A stretch of 42,419 bases of DNA, taken from an uncultured Clostridia bacterium. Its GTDB lineage: Bacteria > Bacillota > Clostridia > TANB77 > CAG-508. Position 1 is the stretch's first letter; the number at the start of each line of letters is the position of its first letter. This document shows positions 1-8,769 of this stretch, in pieces. The stretch spans positions 1 to 42,419 of the forward strand of contig CAKOWW010000014.1 in the NCBI GenBank assembly GCA_934129785.1, in the 5' to 3' direction. Both the position numbers and the translations under genes were made by a program. The notes below the pieces were generated by a model. The model saw only the letters and a list, made by a program, of their open reading frames with translations. It had not been told where the DNA came from and did no database searches.

Positions 1-9
1 ATAATAGAA

Positions 10-58
10 AAAAGTATAATAATCAATTACTTAAATAGTAATTAACTATTATACTTTT
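10..58. terminator. Intrinsic terminator-like hairpin at the window edge
   Basis: A perfect 12-bp inverted repeat (AAAAGTATAATA at 10-21, TATTATACTTTT at 47-58) encloses a second 6-bp repeat (25-30 with 38-43). The T-rich 3' end on one strand and A-rich 5' end on the other allow it to work in either direction. It probably ends a gene lying outside the window. Confidence 0.6.
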
Positions 59-87
59 ATAGTACCAAATAAAGTGTTTAAATACTT

Positions 88-122
88 AAAAGCAGTATTA
101 ATTTAATTAAAATACTGCTTTT
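88..122 (-). terminator. Terminator of the ABC-F gene
   Basis: A perfect 12-bp stem (AAAAGCAGTATT at 88-99, AATACTGCTTTT at 111-122) sits directly after the stop codon of the minus-strand ABC-F gene and ends in T residues on that strand. Confidence 0.75.
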
Positions 123-128
123 ATTATT

Positions 129-1712
129 TTATTCTATTCCTAAATATTCATTGTAAGTAACTTCTCTATCTATTACTTTTCCATCTTCTTTAATATCAAT
201 TATTCTATTTGCTACTGTTTGAGTCAATTCATGGTCATGTGATGTGAATAAAATATTTCCAACAAATTTTTTCATTCCTTCGTTTACAGAAGTTATACTT
301 TCCATATCTAAATGGTTTGTTGGTTCATCAAATATTAGAAAATTAGCTCCTGATAGCATCATTTTTGATAATACACATCTTACTTTCTCTCCACCTGATA
401 AAACTTTTACTTGTTTTAAAGCTTCATCTCCTGAAAATAGCATTCTTCCTAAAAAGCTTCTTACATATGTTTCATCTGGGTCTTTAGAATATTTTCTTAA
501 CCATTCTGTTACATTTTCATCTGTTTCAAATAAATAATTATTATCTTTTGGGAAGTAATTTTTAGTTATTGTTGTTCCCCATACTAGTTCTCCCTCATCT
601 GGTTCTAATTCTCCAGCAATTATTTGGAATAATACTGTTTTTGCTAATTCATTATCTGCTAAAAATGCTATTTTATTTCCTTCTTTTACATCAAATGATA
701 TGTTGTCTAATAGTTTTACGCCATCTATTGTTTTACTTACATTTTTTACTTGAAGTATTTCTTTTCCTGGTTCTCTGTCTGGTTTAAAGTCTACATATGG
801 ATATTTTCTGTTTGATGGTTTTATTTCATCTAATTCTATTTTTTCTAGTGTTTTCTTTCTTGATGTTGCTTGTTTTGATTTTGATGCATTTGCACTAAAT
901 CTTGCAATAAAATCTTGTAACTCTTTTATTTTTTCTTCTTTTTTCTTGTTTTGCTCTCTTGCTTGTTTTAGTGCTAATTGACTTGATTCATACCAGAAGT
1001 CGTAGTTTCCTGGATATACTTTTATTTGTCCAAAATCGACATCTGCTATGTGTGTACATACTTTATTTAGGAAATATCTATCGTGTGATACTACTATTAC
1101 TGTATTTTCAAATTCCATTAAAAATTCTTGTAACCAGTTTATACTTTTTAAGTCTAAATCGTTTGTTGGTTCATCTAGTAGTAAAACATCTGGATTTCCA
1201 AATAAACTTTGCGCTAATAAGATTTTTACTTTTTCTCTTGCTTCTAGTTCTTTCATATATTTATAATGATTTTCTGGCACTATTCCTAAATCATTTAATA
1301 GCATTGCTGCATCTGATTCTGCATTCCAACCATCTAATTCTGCAAATCTTTCTTCTAGCTTTGCTGCTTTCATTCCATCTTCTTCTGAAAAATCTGGTTT
1401 TGCATATATTTCTTCTTTTTCTTTCATTATGTCATATAATTCTTTGTTTCCCATTATTACTGTATCCATTACAGTATATTCTTCAAATGCAAAGTGATCT
1501 TGTTTTAGTACAGATAGTCTTTCTCCTTTTTCTATACTTACATCTCCTTTGCTTGGCTCTATTTCTCCTGATAATACTTTTAAGAATGTTGATTTTCCAG
1601 CCCCATTTGCTCCTATTATTCCATAGCAGTTTCCTTTTCCAAATCTAATATTTACATCTTCAAATAATACTCTTTTTCCGAATCTTACTGTTACATTATT
1701 TGCACTTAACAT
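129..1712 (-). CDS. ABC-F family ATPase (YbiT/YkpA-like)
   Basis: The 527-residue soluble protein has two ABC ATPase domains joined by a charged linker (about 250-300) and no membrane segments, the layout of ABC-F proteins that act on the ribosome. Domain 1 has Walker A GANGAGKST (34-42), Walker B LLLDEP (177-182) and an H-loop SHDR, but its signature is altered to ELEAREKV (155-162). Domain 2 has the reverse: an intact LSGGE (438-442) and LIFDEPTNHLD, but a Walker A reduced to ADNELAKTVL (352-361). From memory, this pairing of one degenerate motif per domain is typical of the YbiT/YkpA branch. The start ATG follows an AGGAGAGA ribosome site. The exact role (translation factor or antibiotic protection) cannot be read from the sequence. 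Confidence 0.9.
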   Translation of the reverse strand: MLSANNVTVRFGKRVLFEDVNIRFGKGNCYGIIGANGAGKSTFLKVLSGEIEPSKGDVSIEKGERLSVLKQDHFAFEEYTVMDTVIMGNKELYDIMKEKEEIYAKPDFSEEDGMKAAKLEERFAELDGWNAESDAAMLLNDLGIVPENHYKYMKELEAREKVKILLAQSLFGNPDVLLLDEPTNDLDLKSINWLQEFLMEFENTVIVVSHDRYFLNKVCTHIADVDFGQIKVYPGNYDFWYESSQLALKQAREQNKKKEEKIKELQDFIARFSANASKSKQATSRKKTLEKIELDEIKPSNRKYPYVDFKPDREPGKEILQVKNVSKTIDGVKLLDNISFDVKEGNKIAFLADNELAKTVLFQIIAGELEPDEGELVWGTTITKNYFPKDNNYLFETDENVTEWLRKYSKDPDETYVRSFLGRMLFSGDEALKQVKVLSGGEKVRCVLSKMMLSGANFLIFDEPTNHLDMESITSVNEGMKKFVGNILFTSHDHELTQTVANRIIDIKEDGKVIDREVTYNEYLGIE

Positions 1713-2002
1713 TTTCTCTCTCCTTTTTCGCTTTTATCCCTAGTATTATATCTTATTTGGGTATATTTTTCAAGGACTTTTTGTTTTCTATTTAATTACT
1801 AGTTGCTGGTTAATTGGGTATTATTAATACACAGAAATCCTTGATATATAATCTTTTCATTACATTTCTCTACTTATTATAAAACTTTATCAAAATAATT
1901 ATCTAGTAATGTCGTACTTTATTATTTTTTTGTTGTTTTTTGTTTATTTTTTGTTTTTATTATGGTATATTTATTTTGAGAAAATGAGAAAGGTTGATAT
2001 TT

Positions 2003-3296
2003 ATGAGAAGAAATCCTAGAACGCGAAACAGGAAATCTAAAATTGCCGAAGAAATAAGCTATAAAAAAACTAGAACAAATTTGATTTTGCTTATTACAAT
2101 TTTAGCTATTATTTTTGTTGGTGTTATTATTTTTTATAGTTCTAAATATAATTTCAATTCTAAAGCTTTAATTGACACTTATAATAAAGAAATTCAAGAA
2201 CAAACTAGATTAAATTCTGGAGAAATAGGTAACAGAGAAGAAGAACCTTCAGACACTACTTTTACCTTAACTGCTCTTGGTGATGTTTTATGTCATAATA
2301 CTCAATATTGGGATGCTTATGACAAAAATACTGATACATATGACTTTTCATATGTTTTTGATGATATAAATAAATACACTAAAACTTCTGATATTTGTGT
2401 TGCAAGCTTGGAGACTAGTTTTGCTGGTAAGGAACGCCGGATATAGTAATTATCCTACTTTTAATTCTCCTGATAGTTTGGCTACTAGTTTAAAAAATAT
2501 TGGAATTGATGTTATTTCAACTGCAGGAAATCATTGCTTAGACATGGGATTTAATGGTTTGTCAAGAACTATTGATGTTTTAGATAATGCAGATATTTCG
2601 CATCTTGGTACTTACAAATCTCAAGAAGATCAAGATAAAATTTTGTATAAATATGTTAAAGGCATTAAAATTGCTTTTATTAATTATACCTACGGAACTA
2701 ATGGAATTCCTGTCCCTTCTGATAAAAGTTTTTGTGTTAATTTAATTGACAAAGATTTGATAAGAAAGCATATTGAAACTGCAAAATCTGAGAATGCTAA
2801 TATGATTGTCGCTTGTATGCATTGGGGAACTGAATATCAAACTTCTGCAAGTTCAGAACAAAAAGAATTGTCTGACTTTTTATTCAAAAATGGTGTTGAT
2901 ATTATTTTAGGAAATCATCCTCATGTTTTAGAACCTATGGAAAAACGTACTGTTACTTTAGATGATGGTTCTACTAAAGAATGTTTTGTTATTTATGCTT
3001 TAGGAAATTTTATTTGTGATCAAAATGCCGAAAATACTAGAAATTCTATTATTTTAAATTTAAATATAACAAAGCATATTGATGGTTCTATTTCTATAAA
3101 CAAAGCTGATTATGTGCCTATTTACATGTATAAGGCTTCTAATAAGAAATTAAAAAGAATGAAAGTCGTTGATATCAATAGTGCAATTGCTGAATATGAG
3201 TCTGGCTCAAGCTCTTGGATTGATAAGTCTTTATATGATTTATTGAAGAAACAATTGACTAAAATCACTTCTATTGTTGGAAATCCTATTGATTAA
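2003..3296 (+). CDS. CapA-family (PGA_cap) metallophosphatase-like protein, split by a +1 frameshift at CGG
   Basis: The gene encodes a 430-residue protein when the C at 2438 is skipped: codons 1-145 run in one frame, then Gly-Tyr-Ser continues in the next. A basic N-terminus and one membrane anchor (about residues 25-48) precede a CapA domain with TALGDVLCHN, ASLETSFAG, NHCLDMG and NHPHVLEP, which belong to the calcineurin-like fold of poly-gamma-glutamate synthesis CapA proteins. It is therefore probably a membrane-anchored extracytoplasmic enzyme of unknown substrate. The family usually reads ..G.ERGYS.YPTFN at the break, which is what skipping one C yields (KERGYSNYP). Unshifted reading ends two codons later at TAG. 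I start it at ATG 2003, 9 nt after AAGG. The rest of the second part is undamaged. Confidence 0.8.
2438..2440 (+). other. In-frame CGG at the frameshift of the capA-like gene
   Basis: Zero frame reads GAA CGC CGG ATA TAG. Dropping one C gives GAA CGC GGA TAT AGT, i.e. E-R-G-Y-S, matching the CapA family. This is one of four such sites in the window. Confidence 0.75.
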
Positions 3297-3306
3297 TAAA
3301 AACTTC

Positions 3307-3349
3307 AAACAGTCTAAATGCAATGTATAAATTTGCTTTTAGACTGTTT
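3307..3349. terminator. Bidirectional terminator between the capA-like and corA-like genes
   Basis: The perfect 12-bp arms AAACAGTCTAAA (3307-3318) and TTTAGACTGTTT (3338-3349) lie between two convergent genes, with a T-rich end on each strand. Confidence 0.8.
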
Positions 3350-3356
3350 TCTATTT

Positions 3357-4316
3357 TTAATTTAGCATGTCCTTTTTCTTTAACCACCATGTTGCTGCTA
3401 ATGTCATAATTATCGCTATTGCTACCATTATAACAAATCCAATCGGACTTTTTTCAAATGGTAGTGCAACATTCATTCCCCAGAAGCTTGATATCATTGT
3501 TGGTACTGCTAAAATTATTGTTATTGATGTCAAGAATTTCATAACTCCATTTAAATTATTTGATATTATTGATGCATATGCATCCATTGTTCCAGTTAGT
3601 ATGTTGCTATATATTTGTGCCATTTCTATTGCTTGCCTATTTTCTGTAATTGCATCTTCTAGTATGTCTTCGTCTTCTTCATATAGTTTTATTATCTTCC
3701 CTCTTAGCGTTTTTTCCATTACTAATTCATTTGATTTTAATGATGTTGTAAAATATACTAATCCTTTTTCTAAGTTTAGTAATTTTAATAATTCTTTGTT
3801 TTTCATTGAATTTTTTAGAATGTATTCAGCTATTTCTGTTTCTTTGTTTATTTGCTTTAGGTATGTTAAATAACATGATGCATTTAAGTATAGTATTTGG
3901 AATATGAATCTTGTTTTTTTGTATGTTTGGAAGTTTTTTATTTTTCTTTTTTCAAAACTTTCTATTACTTTATTTCTTTTTAGTGATACTGTTAAGAAAA
4001 AGTCGTCTCTTACTACTATCATTCCTAGTGGCATTGTTGTGTATACTTCTGCACCTTCATTTTTTTCTGTTATGGGTACATCTACTATAAATAATGTAGT
4101 ATTATCGTCTTCTTCTTTGTCTATTCTGGCTTTTTCTTCATAGTCTAGCGCATCTCTTATAAAGTCTTCTTGTATTCCTATGTTTTCACATACTTTTTTT
4201 ATTTCGTTTTCCGATGGATTTACTAAATTTATCCATGCTCCTTTTTTAAATTCGTTAATTTCACTAAATTCGTTTGTTTCTATGTCTGTGTTGTATATCT
4301 TTAGCAATTCCATCAC
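3357..4316 (-). CDS. CorA-family divalent cation transporter
   Basis: The 319-residue protein has a long acidic N-terminal cytoplasmic domain with helical segments, followed by two C-terminal membrane helices (about 261-278 and 293-311). Between them is the family signature Y/F-GMN, here WGMN (279-282), which forms the selectivity loop of the pentameric Mg2+/Co2+ channel. The C-terminal KKKD tail is also typical. The substrate ion cannot be told from the sequence; Mg2+ is the usual one. Transcription runs toward the capA-like gene and ends at the shared terminator. The start ATG follows AAGGGGTGATGG. Confidence 0.9.
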   Translation of the reverse strand: MMELLKIYNTDIETNEFSEINEFKKGAWINLVNPSENEIKKVCENIGIQEDFIRDALDYEEKARIDKEEDDNTTLFIVDVPITEKNEGAEVYTTMPLGMIVVRDDFFLTVSLKRNKVIESFEKRKIKNFQTYKKTRFIFQILYLNASCYLTYLKQINKETEIAEYILKNSMKNKELLKLLNLEKGLVYFTTSLKSNELVMEKTLRGKIIKLYEEDEDILEDAITENRQAIEMAQIYSNILTGTMDAYASIISNNLNGVMKFLTSITIILAVPTMISSFWGMNVALPFEKSPIGFVIMVAIAIIMTLAATWWLKKKDMLN

Positions 4317-4445
4317 CCCTTATTTATTTTTTATTATAATTTCTAAGTCATTTTATGTTATACATTAATATCTTTGAATTATAAAAATAAAATAGCTCAA
4401 TTTATTTTTTTGGTTAGTTACAATAAATCAAACTATTTTTACCTT

Positions 4446-4521
4446 TGGTGCGCCATCAGGGGGTCGAACCCTGGACCTTCGGATTAAGAGTCCGCTGCTC
4501 TACCAACTGAGCTAATAACGC
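4446..4521 (-). tRNA. tRNA-Lys (anticodon CTT)
   Basis: A 76-nt cloverleaf with encoded CCA: acceptor GCGTTAT/ATGGCGC with two G-U pairs, D stem GCTC/GAGC, anticodon loop CTCTTAA and T loop TTCGACC. The anticodon CTT reads AAG. It stands alone between corA-like and vanW-like genes. Confidence 0.93.
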
Positions 4522-4702
4522 ATTTTCGACTTCTTTATTATAGTATTTTTTTTGTATGTTGTCAATAGCTAAATTTTTTTGATTTTTTGAAAATTCAAAT
4601 GGTTATTATTATATAAAAAACCATAAATTTTTATTAATTTTAGTACAAAAAATAGTATAACTATATTATATAATTATACTATTTTTATATTTATTCTATT
4701 TC

Positions 4703-4738
4703 AGGACCTTCTTATTAAGAGTCACATGCTCTTTCGAC
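4703..4738 (-). pseudogene. Decayed fragment of a tRNA-Lys(CTT) gene
   Basis: The stretch matches the middle of the tRNA-Lys gene 230 bp away: both share AGGACCTTC, then ATTAAGAGTC and TGCTCT in the same spacing, but the anticodon stem and D arm are broken and no acceptor or T arm is visible. It looks like a partial tandem duplication that decayed. Confidence 0.6.
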
Positions 4739-4749
4739 TAATTATTTTA

Positions 4750-6540
4750 TTATTCTGCTTGTTCTGGTGAAGTTCCTGTTTCTTCTGGTGCTTGTGTTGT
4801 TTCATCTTTTTTATCTACATTGTTTTCTGTTCCTGTGTTTTCTTCTGCTTTTGGTTGTTCTGTTACTGGAACATTATTAGATGGTGAAGTTGTTGTGTTA
4901 CCTAATGTTCCTTTTATTACTATTCTTTGCATTGCATCATATGTATCTTTTGAAAGCAATTTTGTTGATATTACTTTTCCATTTAACATTTTTGTTATAT
5001 ATGTTTCTGTTTTTAAACCATTTGCACCTTTTTGCTTTACTTTTTCTGTTCCTGCTGGTAAACTTACATCTTCAACATATTTAGTAGTTACTGGTATTGA
5101 TGCCACTGTTTTTGTTGAAAATTTAAATGTATATTCATTTTCTTCTTTTATTCCGTACATTGATATTGTTGCTATTCCGTTATTTGCTGATGCTACAATT
5201 CTTACTGGATATTTTCTTGTGTTTTTAAATTTAAAATCTGTTACTCCATAAACTACTGTTGCATCTCTTCCTGCTGGTACATATGATGTTACAAATTGAT
5301 GATTTCTTCTTTCTACAACATCTAAATTTGCTAATAATACTGTATTATATAATGTCGATGAAATCTGGCATATGCCGCCACCTATTCCATCTACAACTTG
5401 ACCTGCTTCATAAACTTTTCCATTTTTATATCCTGCTGCTTCTGTTCTTTTTCCTAATGCTTTGTTATATGAGAATGTATCTCCTGCTAAAACTACTTTT
5501 CCATTTATTTTTTGACATGCAATTCTTAAGTTTGTTGATCTGTCTACATCACTTACATCATATCTTGTTGTGAATGTTGCCAATTGTTCTGGGAATGCCT
5601 CTGAACCTATTTGGCTAATTGTTACTTTTGGTTTTGTTATTTTCAATTTTATTACATATTCATCTTTTTCTTCTTCTAATTTTTTTTTTGCTGCTTCTAC
5701 ATCAAAGTCCACACCTTCTACTTCTGGATATACAGTAAATGGATTTTTTGTGTAGTATGCATCTTGAGCTTCCTTGTATATTTCATCATGTATTTTTTGA
5801 ATGTCTATTTCTTCTGGTTCTTTTTGGCTTACTGGTATTTCTATGATTTCATCATTTGCATTTATGTTATTTAAATTTTCTTTTACTTCTTCATATAACT
5901 TATCTGTATCTACTATAACACCTGCTTTTCCTTTTGTTATTATTAATTCATCATCTTCAACTGAATAACTTGATTCTATTACTACTCCTGGTAAGTTGAC
6001 ACTTATATCTTGGATGCTTTGCTTTGTAACATCTTCATTTAATGTCATCTCTACATCAACATTTTCTTTCATTATCAATGATTTTAGAATTTCATAATTA
6101 TTTACAAATATGTTTTCTGTTCTTCCAATTTTGTATGCCGTTTCTACTGCTTTGTCTATATTATATTCAACTTCCATTAATGTTGGATTTAATGTACTTT
6201 CATAGTCTTCATATTTTATATTTATATCTTTTTCTTTCTTTTGATTATATATTACTTCTATTTTAGCCTTTGCTTCTTCATTTGTTAATCCTGATACTTC
6301 TATTCCTTCTATTGAAATTCCACTTATTATTTTTTCATTACCTATATTTACTAATGCAAATATTGTTGAAAAAAGCACTCCTATCACAACAATTAAAGCT
6401 ATTACACATGCTATTACAATGCGTTTTTTCTTTGGTTTTTTATTGTCCATCTTTTTTATATCTTTTTCAATTTTTTTAGGCGACTCCTCGACCTTTTTAA
6501 ATTCTTCCTTTTTTTCTTCACTTTCCAATTTTTCTTTCAT
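4750..6540 (-). CDS. VanW-family protein with peptidoglycan-binding-like region
   Basis: The 596-residue membrane-anchored protein has a highly charged cytoplasmic start (1-40), one membrane helix (about 41-63), a long extracellular region like the YoaR/PG_binding_4 repeats, a VanW domain (about 325-465, with TRYD, GDTFSYN, GIGGGICQ and ISSTLYN), a beta-rich G5-like stretch, and a Thr/Glu/Pro-rich tail. Proteins of this build are common in the envelope of Clostridia and are thought to bind the cell wall. Their activity is not established; the name comes from vancomycin-resistance clusters, but nothing here suggests resistance. The gene stands alone with its own promoter. Confidence 0.88.
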   Translation of the reverse strand: MKEKLESEEKKEEFKKVEESPKKIEKDIKKMDNKKPKKKRIVIACVIALIVVIGVLFSTIFALVNIGNEKIISGISIEGIEVSGLTNEEAKAKIEVIYNQKKEKDINIKYEDYESTLNPTLMEVEYNIDKAVETAYKIGRTENIFVNNYEILKSLIMKENVDVEMTLNEDVTKQSIQDISVNLPGVVIESSYSVEDDELIITKGKAGVIVDTDKLYEEVKENLNNINANDEIIEIPVSQKEPEEIDIQKIHDEIYKEAQDAYYTKNPFTVYPEVEGVDFDVEAAKKKLEEEKDEYVIKLKITKPKVTISQIGSEAFPEQLATFTTRYDVSDVDRSTNLRIACQKINGKVVLAGDTFSYNKALGKRTEAAGYKNGKVYEAGQVVDGIGGGICQISSTLYNTVLLANLDVVERRNHQFVTSYVPAGRDATVVYGVTDFKFKNTRKYPVRIVASANNGIATISMYGIKEENEYTFKFSTKTVASIPVTTKYVEDVSLPAGTEKVKQKGANGLKTETYITKMLNGKVISTKLLSKDTYDAMQRIVIKGTLGNTTTSPSNNVPVTEQPKAEENTGTENNVDKKDETTQAPEETGTSPEQAE

Positions 6541-6572
6541 AAATATTCCCCTTTTTTGTCATATTCGTTTAT

Positions 6573-6601
6573 ATCTTACCATAAAGCAATTTTTTTTACA
6601 A
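6573..6601 (-). promoter_or_regulatory. Promoter of the vanW-family gene
   Basis: On the minus strand TTGTAA (6601-6596) and TAAGAT (6578-6573) are 17 nt apart, about 35 nt upstream of the start codon. Confidence 0.5.
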
Positions 6602-6716
6602 TATGTTTGCTTTTTTAAAATTGCTTAAAGTCCTTGTAATATCTATATTTGATAGTATGTTTTTATTTTATTTTTATTCCTATTTATTTTTTATTTAAAA
6701 ATTTTTGAAAAAATAC

Positions 6717-6745
6717 TTGAACATTGTAGAATTTAATATTATAAT
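6717..6745 (+). promoter_or_regulatory. Sigma-A-type promoter of the CBM gene
   Basis: TTGAAC (6717-6722) and a perfect TATAAT (6740-6745) are separated by 17 nt, 34 nt before the start codon of the next gene. Confidence 0.75.
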
Positions 6746-6779
6746 GTTGATAGCAAAAGATAAATAAGGAGAGAATTAA

Positions 6780-7253
6780 ATGGAATTAACTAAGAATATT
6801 TTTTTCAATACAGATAAATTAGTAGAAAATAGTAAGGTAAAAATATCATATATAGGAAAACTTTATCAAGATTCCTCTGAAAAAATATTTATTCATTATG
6901 GTTTCGGAATGAACTGGGATAATGTTAATGATATTGAAATGAATAAAACAGAATTAGGTTTTCAAGCTGAAATAAACTTATTAGAAGGTGACAGCTTTAA
7001 TTTCTGCTTTAGAAATGAAAATAATATATGGGATAATAATGACGGTAAAAATTACATTTTTAATTTAGAAAAAGTTCAAACAGAATTATTAGTTTTAGAT
7101 GATGAACCTGTTTCTTTAGGCTCTGCAAGAAAATTAAGAAAATCTTATTTATGGAGCAAAAAAGTTCGTCTTGCTGTTTATAAACTTATTACTTATCTTC
7201 CAAAGTTAATTTCTGGAAACTATAAAAGAAAAATGCCTAACGCTAATAGTTAA
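6780..7253 (+). CDS. Small cytoplasmic protein with a CBM25/53-like starch-binding domain
   Basis: The 157-residue protein has no signal peptide. Residues about 15-105 resemble carbohydrate-binding modules of families 25/53: a KISYIGKL strand, then IFIHYGFGMNWDNVNDIEM, a LLEGDSFNFCFR strand and WDNNDGKNY near the end, with the conserved Trp and Tyr/Asn-rich loops. The C-terminal 50 residues are basic and partly hydrophobic. The family binds alpha-glucans, so a link to intracellular glycogen is possible, but there is no catalytic domain and no carbohydrate gene nearby. An AAGGAGAG ribosome site lies 6 nt before the ATG. Confidence 0.7.
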   Translation: MELTKNIFFNTDKLVENSKVKISYIGKLYQDSSEKIFIHYGFGMNWDNVNDIEMNKTELGFQAEINLLEGDSFNFCFRNENNIWDNNDGKNYIFNLEKVQTELLVLDDEPVSLGSARKLRKSYLWSKKVRLAVYKLITYLPKLISGNYKRKMPNANS

Positions 7254-7276
7254 TAATTTGTAGATTTATATATAAT

Positions 7277-7330
7277 AAAAAACTCATTTATAAACTTTAC
7301 TTTTTAGTACTGTTTATAAACGAGTTTTTT
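7277..7330. terminator. Bidirectional terminator
   Basis: Arms 7277-7295 and 7312-7330 pair over 19 positions with one A-C mismatch; the ends are AAAAAA and TTTTTT. It lies between the convergent CBM and SDR genes. Confidence 0.85.
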
Positions 7331-7336
7331 ATTCTT

Positions 7337-8068
7337 TTATGTTATTATCCACCCACCATTTATTGATATTATTTGTCCTGTTGTAAATTCATCTTCTATA
7401 AGCCATTTTACACATTTGGCTATATCTTTTGGATCTCCTATTTTTCCTAACGGGGTTTCTTCTTTTAAATTTTCTATTTCCTCTTCATTTAAATTACTAT
7501 TCATTTTCGTGTTTATCATACCTGGTGCAATTGAATTTACTCTTATATTTGAAGGTCCTAATTCTTTTGCTAATGCTTTTGTTAGCCCATCAATTCCAGC
7601 TTTTGAAACAGAATAAATTACTTCTAACGCTCCTCCAACTACTCCCCATGCTGAAGAAATGTTTATTATTAAGCCATTTTTTTGATGTACCATACTTGGT
7701 ATTACTTCTTGCGACATTGCAAATGCTGAGTACAAATTTGTATTTATTACTCTTTGCCAGTCTTCATCTGTTTCATCTGTAAATAATTTATATTCAGATA
7801 TTCCTGCATTATTTATTAGAATGTCTATTTTTTTGTATTTTTCTAATGCATATTTAGCTAATTTATTTGTCCCTTTTCTTGTTGAAACATCTGCTTTTAC
7901 AATATCTATTTCTATGTTTTCTTTTTTTAATTCTTCTTTTAATTCTTTTGCTTCTTTTTCTGAATTGTTATAATTAGCTATTACTTTTATTTCATTTTTA
8001 GCTAATGTTTTTGCAATTTCTCTTCCTATCCCTTTTGAAGCTCCTGTTACTATTGCTACTTTTGACAT
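7337..8068 (-). CDS. Short-chain dehydrogenase/reductase, similar to the EF-P 5-aminopentanone reductase YmfI
   Basis: The 243-residue Rossmann-fold NAD(P)H enzyme shows TGASKGIG near the N-terminus, NNAG, the active-site Ser in NISSAWG, YSVSK (Tyr and Lys of the YxxxK pair) and a C-terminal GQIISINGGW. It resembles FabG, but the stretches NAGISEYKLFTDET, ISSAWG and KELGPSNIRVNSIAPG are closest, from memory, to the Firmicute group called elongation factor P 5-aminopentanone reductase (YmfI), which completes a Lys modification on EF-P. No fatty-acid or efp genes are nearby, so the substrate remains an inference. The start follows AAAGGAGAAATA. Confidence 0.85.
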   Translation of the reverse strand: MSKVAIVTGASKGIGREIAKTLAKNEIKVIANYNNSEKEAKELKEELKKENIEIDIVKADVSTRKGTNKLAKYALEKYKKIDILINNAGISEYKLFTDETDEDWQRVINTNLYSAFAMSQEVIPSMVHQKNGLIINISSAWGVVGGALEVIYSVSKAGIDGLTKALAKELGPSNIRVNSIAPGMINTKMNSNLNEEEIENLKEETPLGKIGDPKDIAKCVKWLIEDEFTTGQIISINGGWIIT

Positions 8069-8143
8069 TATTTCTCCTTTATAAATTATATTTTAACTAC
8101 TAATTTATTAATATTTTTTATTTTACTAAACTTATTTTTTGTA

Positions 8144-8172
8144 AAATAAAAAAGCCAATAATTAAGAGCTTT
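8144..8172 (-). terminator. Weak terminator after the tRNA cluster
   Basis: On the minus strand AAAGCT (8172-8167) pairs with GGCTTT (8156-8151, one G-U) and is followed by TTTTATTTT. It lies just downstream of tRNA-Thr. Confidence 0.45.
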
Positions 8173-8193
8173 CTCAAAACTAATGACCTTCAA

Positions 8194-8270
8194 TGGAGCC
8201 ACTTCCCAGATTCGAACTGGGGACCCTCGCATTACAAGTGCGATGCTCTGGCCAGCTGAGCTAAAGTGGC
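8194..8270 (-). tRNA. tRNA-Thr (anticodon TGT)
   Basis: A 77-nt cloverleaf with acceptor GCCACTT/AAGTGGC, anticodon loop CTTGTAA, T loop TTCGAAT and encoded CCA. It is the last of three co-directional tRNAs. Confidence 0.95.
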
Positions 8271-8286
8271 AATTATTTAGTTGTTT

Positions 8287-8361
8287 TGGTGACCCGTACG
8301 GGAATCGAACCCATGTCTCCGCCGTGAAAGGGCGATGTCTTAACCGCTTGACCAACGGGCC
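8287..8361 (-). tRNA. tRNA-Glu (anticodon TTC)
   Basis: A 75-nt cloverleaf with acceptor GGCCCGT/ACGGGTC, anticodon loop CTTTCAC and encoded CCA. It is the middle member of the Lys-Glu-Thr cluster. Confidence 0.95.
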
Positions 8362-8405
8362 TTATATACAAAGAACTAAATAATTTTCAAATTATTTAGT
8401 TCTTT

Positions 8406-8481
8406 TGGTGAGCTATCCGCGACTCGAACGCGGGACAACTTGATTAAAAGTCAAGTGCTCTACCACCTGAGCTAATAGCCC
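8406..8481 (-). tRNA. tRNA-Lys (anticodon TTT)
   Basis: A 76-nt cloverleaf with acceptor GGGCTAT/ATAGCTC, anticodon loop CTTTTAA, T loop TTCGAGT and encoded CCA. It is the first tRNA of the cluster and reads AAA/AAG, the dominant Lys codons here. Confidence 0.95.
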
Positions 8482-8511
8482 ACATAAATGTGTTACTCAC
8501 AACGCTTCTAT

Positions 8512-8540
8512 AGTTTACAATATTTTTTCACAAATGTCAA
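8512..8540 (-). promoter_or_regulatory. Promoter of the tRNA Lys-Glu-Thr cluster
   Basis: On the minus strand TTGACA (8540-8535) and TAAACT (8517-8512) are 17 nt apart, about 30 nt upstream of tRNA-Lys. The -35 box lies inside a long palindrome. Confidence 0.6.
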
Positions 8541-8556
8541 TACATTTGTGAAAAAA
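8523..8556. repeat. Perfect 15-bp inverted repeat over the tRNA promoter -35 box
   Basis: TTTTTTCACAAATGT (8523-8537) and ACATTTGTGAAAAAA (8542-8556) are perfect complements with a 4-nt loop. It lies between the DUF1858 gene end and the tRNA promoter. The A-tract at the 3' side means it is not a standard terminator on either strand, so an operator or a cruciform is as likely as a transcription stop. Confidence 0.7.
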
Positions 8557-8583
8557 ATTTTAAAAAATTTGTATTTTTTTGTT

Positions 8584-8769
8584 TTAGCCATTTAATTTGT
8601 CTAAAATTTCTTGTACATCTATACCATGAACATTACATGCTTCTTCTAATGTTTCCATTTGTGATGCAGGGCATCCTAAGCAATGCATTCCAGCTTCTAG
8701 TAAGATTTCAGCCTTTTCTGGTGCTTTTTCTAATAGCTCTCCAATTCTTGTATCTTTATTAAATTGCAT
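8584..8769 (-). CDS. DUF1858 domain protein (hybrid-cluster-protein-associated redox disulfide)
   Basis: This 61-residue protein is a single DUF1858 domain. It opens with a short helix segment, then EILLEAGMHCLGCPAS, in which Cys30 and Cys33 form the CxxC pair, and ends with a helix containing a GIDVQEIL motif. The family is small, cytoplasmic and thought to carry a redox-active disulfide; no partner is encoded nearby. The ATG follows AAAGGAGAAAA, a strong ribosome site. Confidence 0.85.
   Translation of the reverse strand: MQFNKDTRIGELLEKAPEKAEILLEAGMHCLGCPASQMETLEEACNVHGIDVQEILDKLNG

Noticed and set aside
2003..3296. Simple pseudogene calls for the four interrupted genes
   Set aside because: Not accepted as the first explanation because the breaks share one exact sequence context and the remaining sequence is intact; it stays possible for the capA-like and virD4-like genes.
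8086..8383. Open frames on both strands across the tRNA cluster
   Set aside because: They run through the tRNA genes and translate to the typical artefact peptides of tRNA sequence; they have no ribosome sites.
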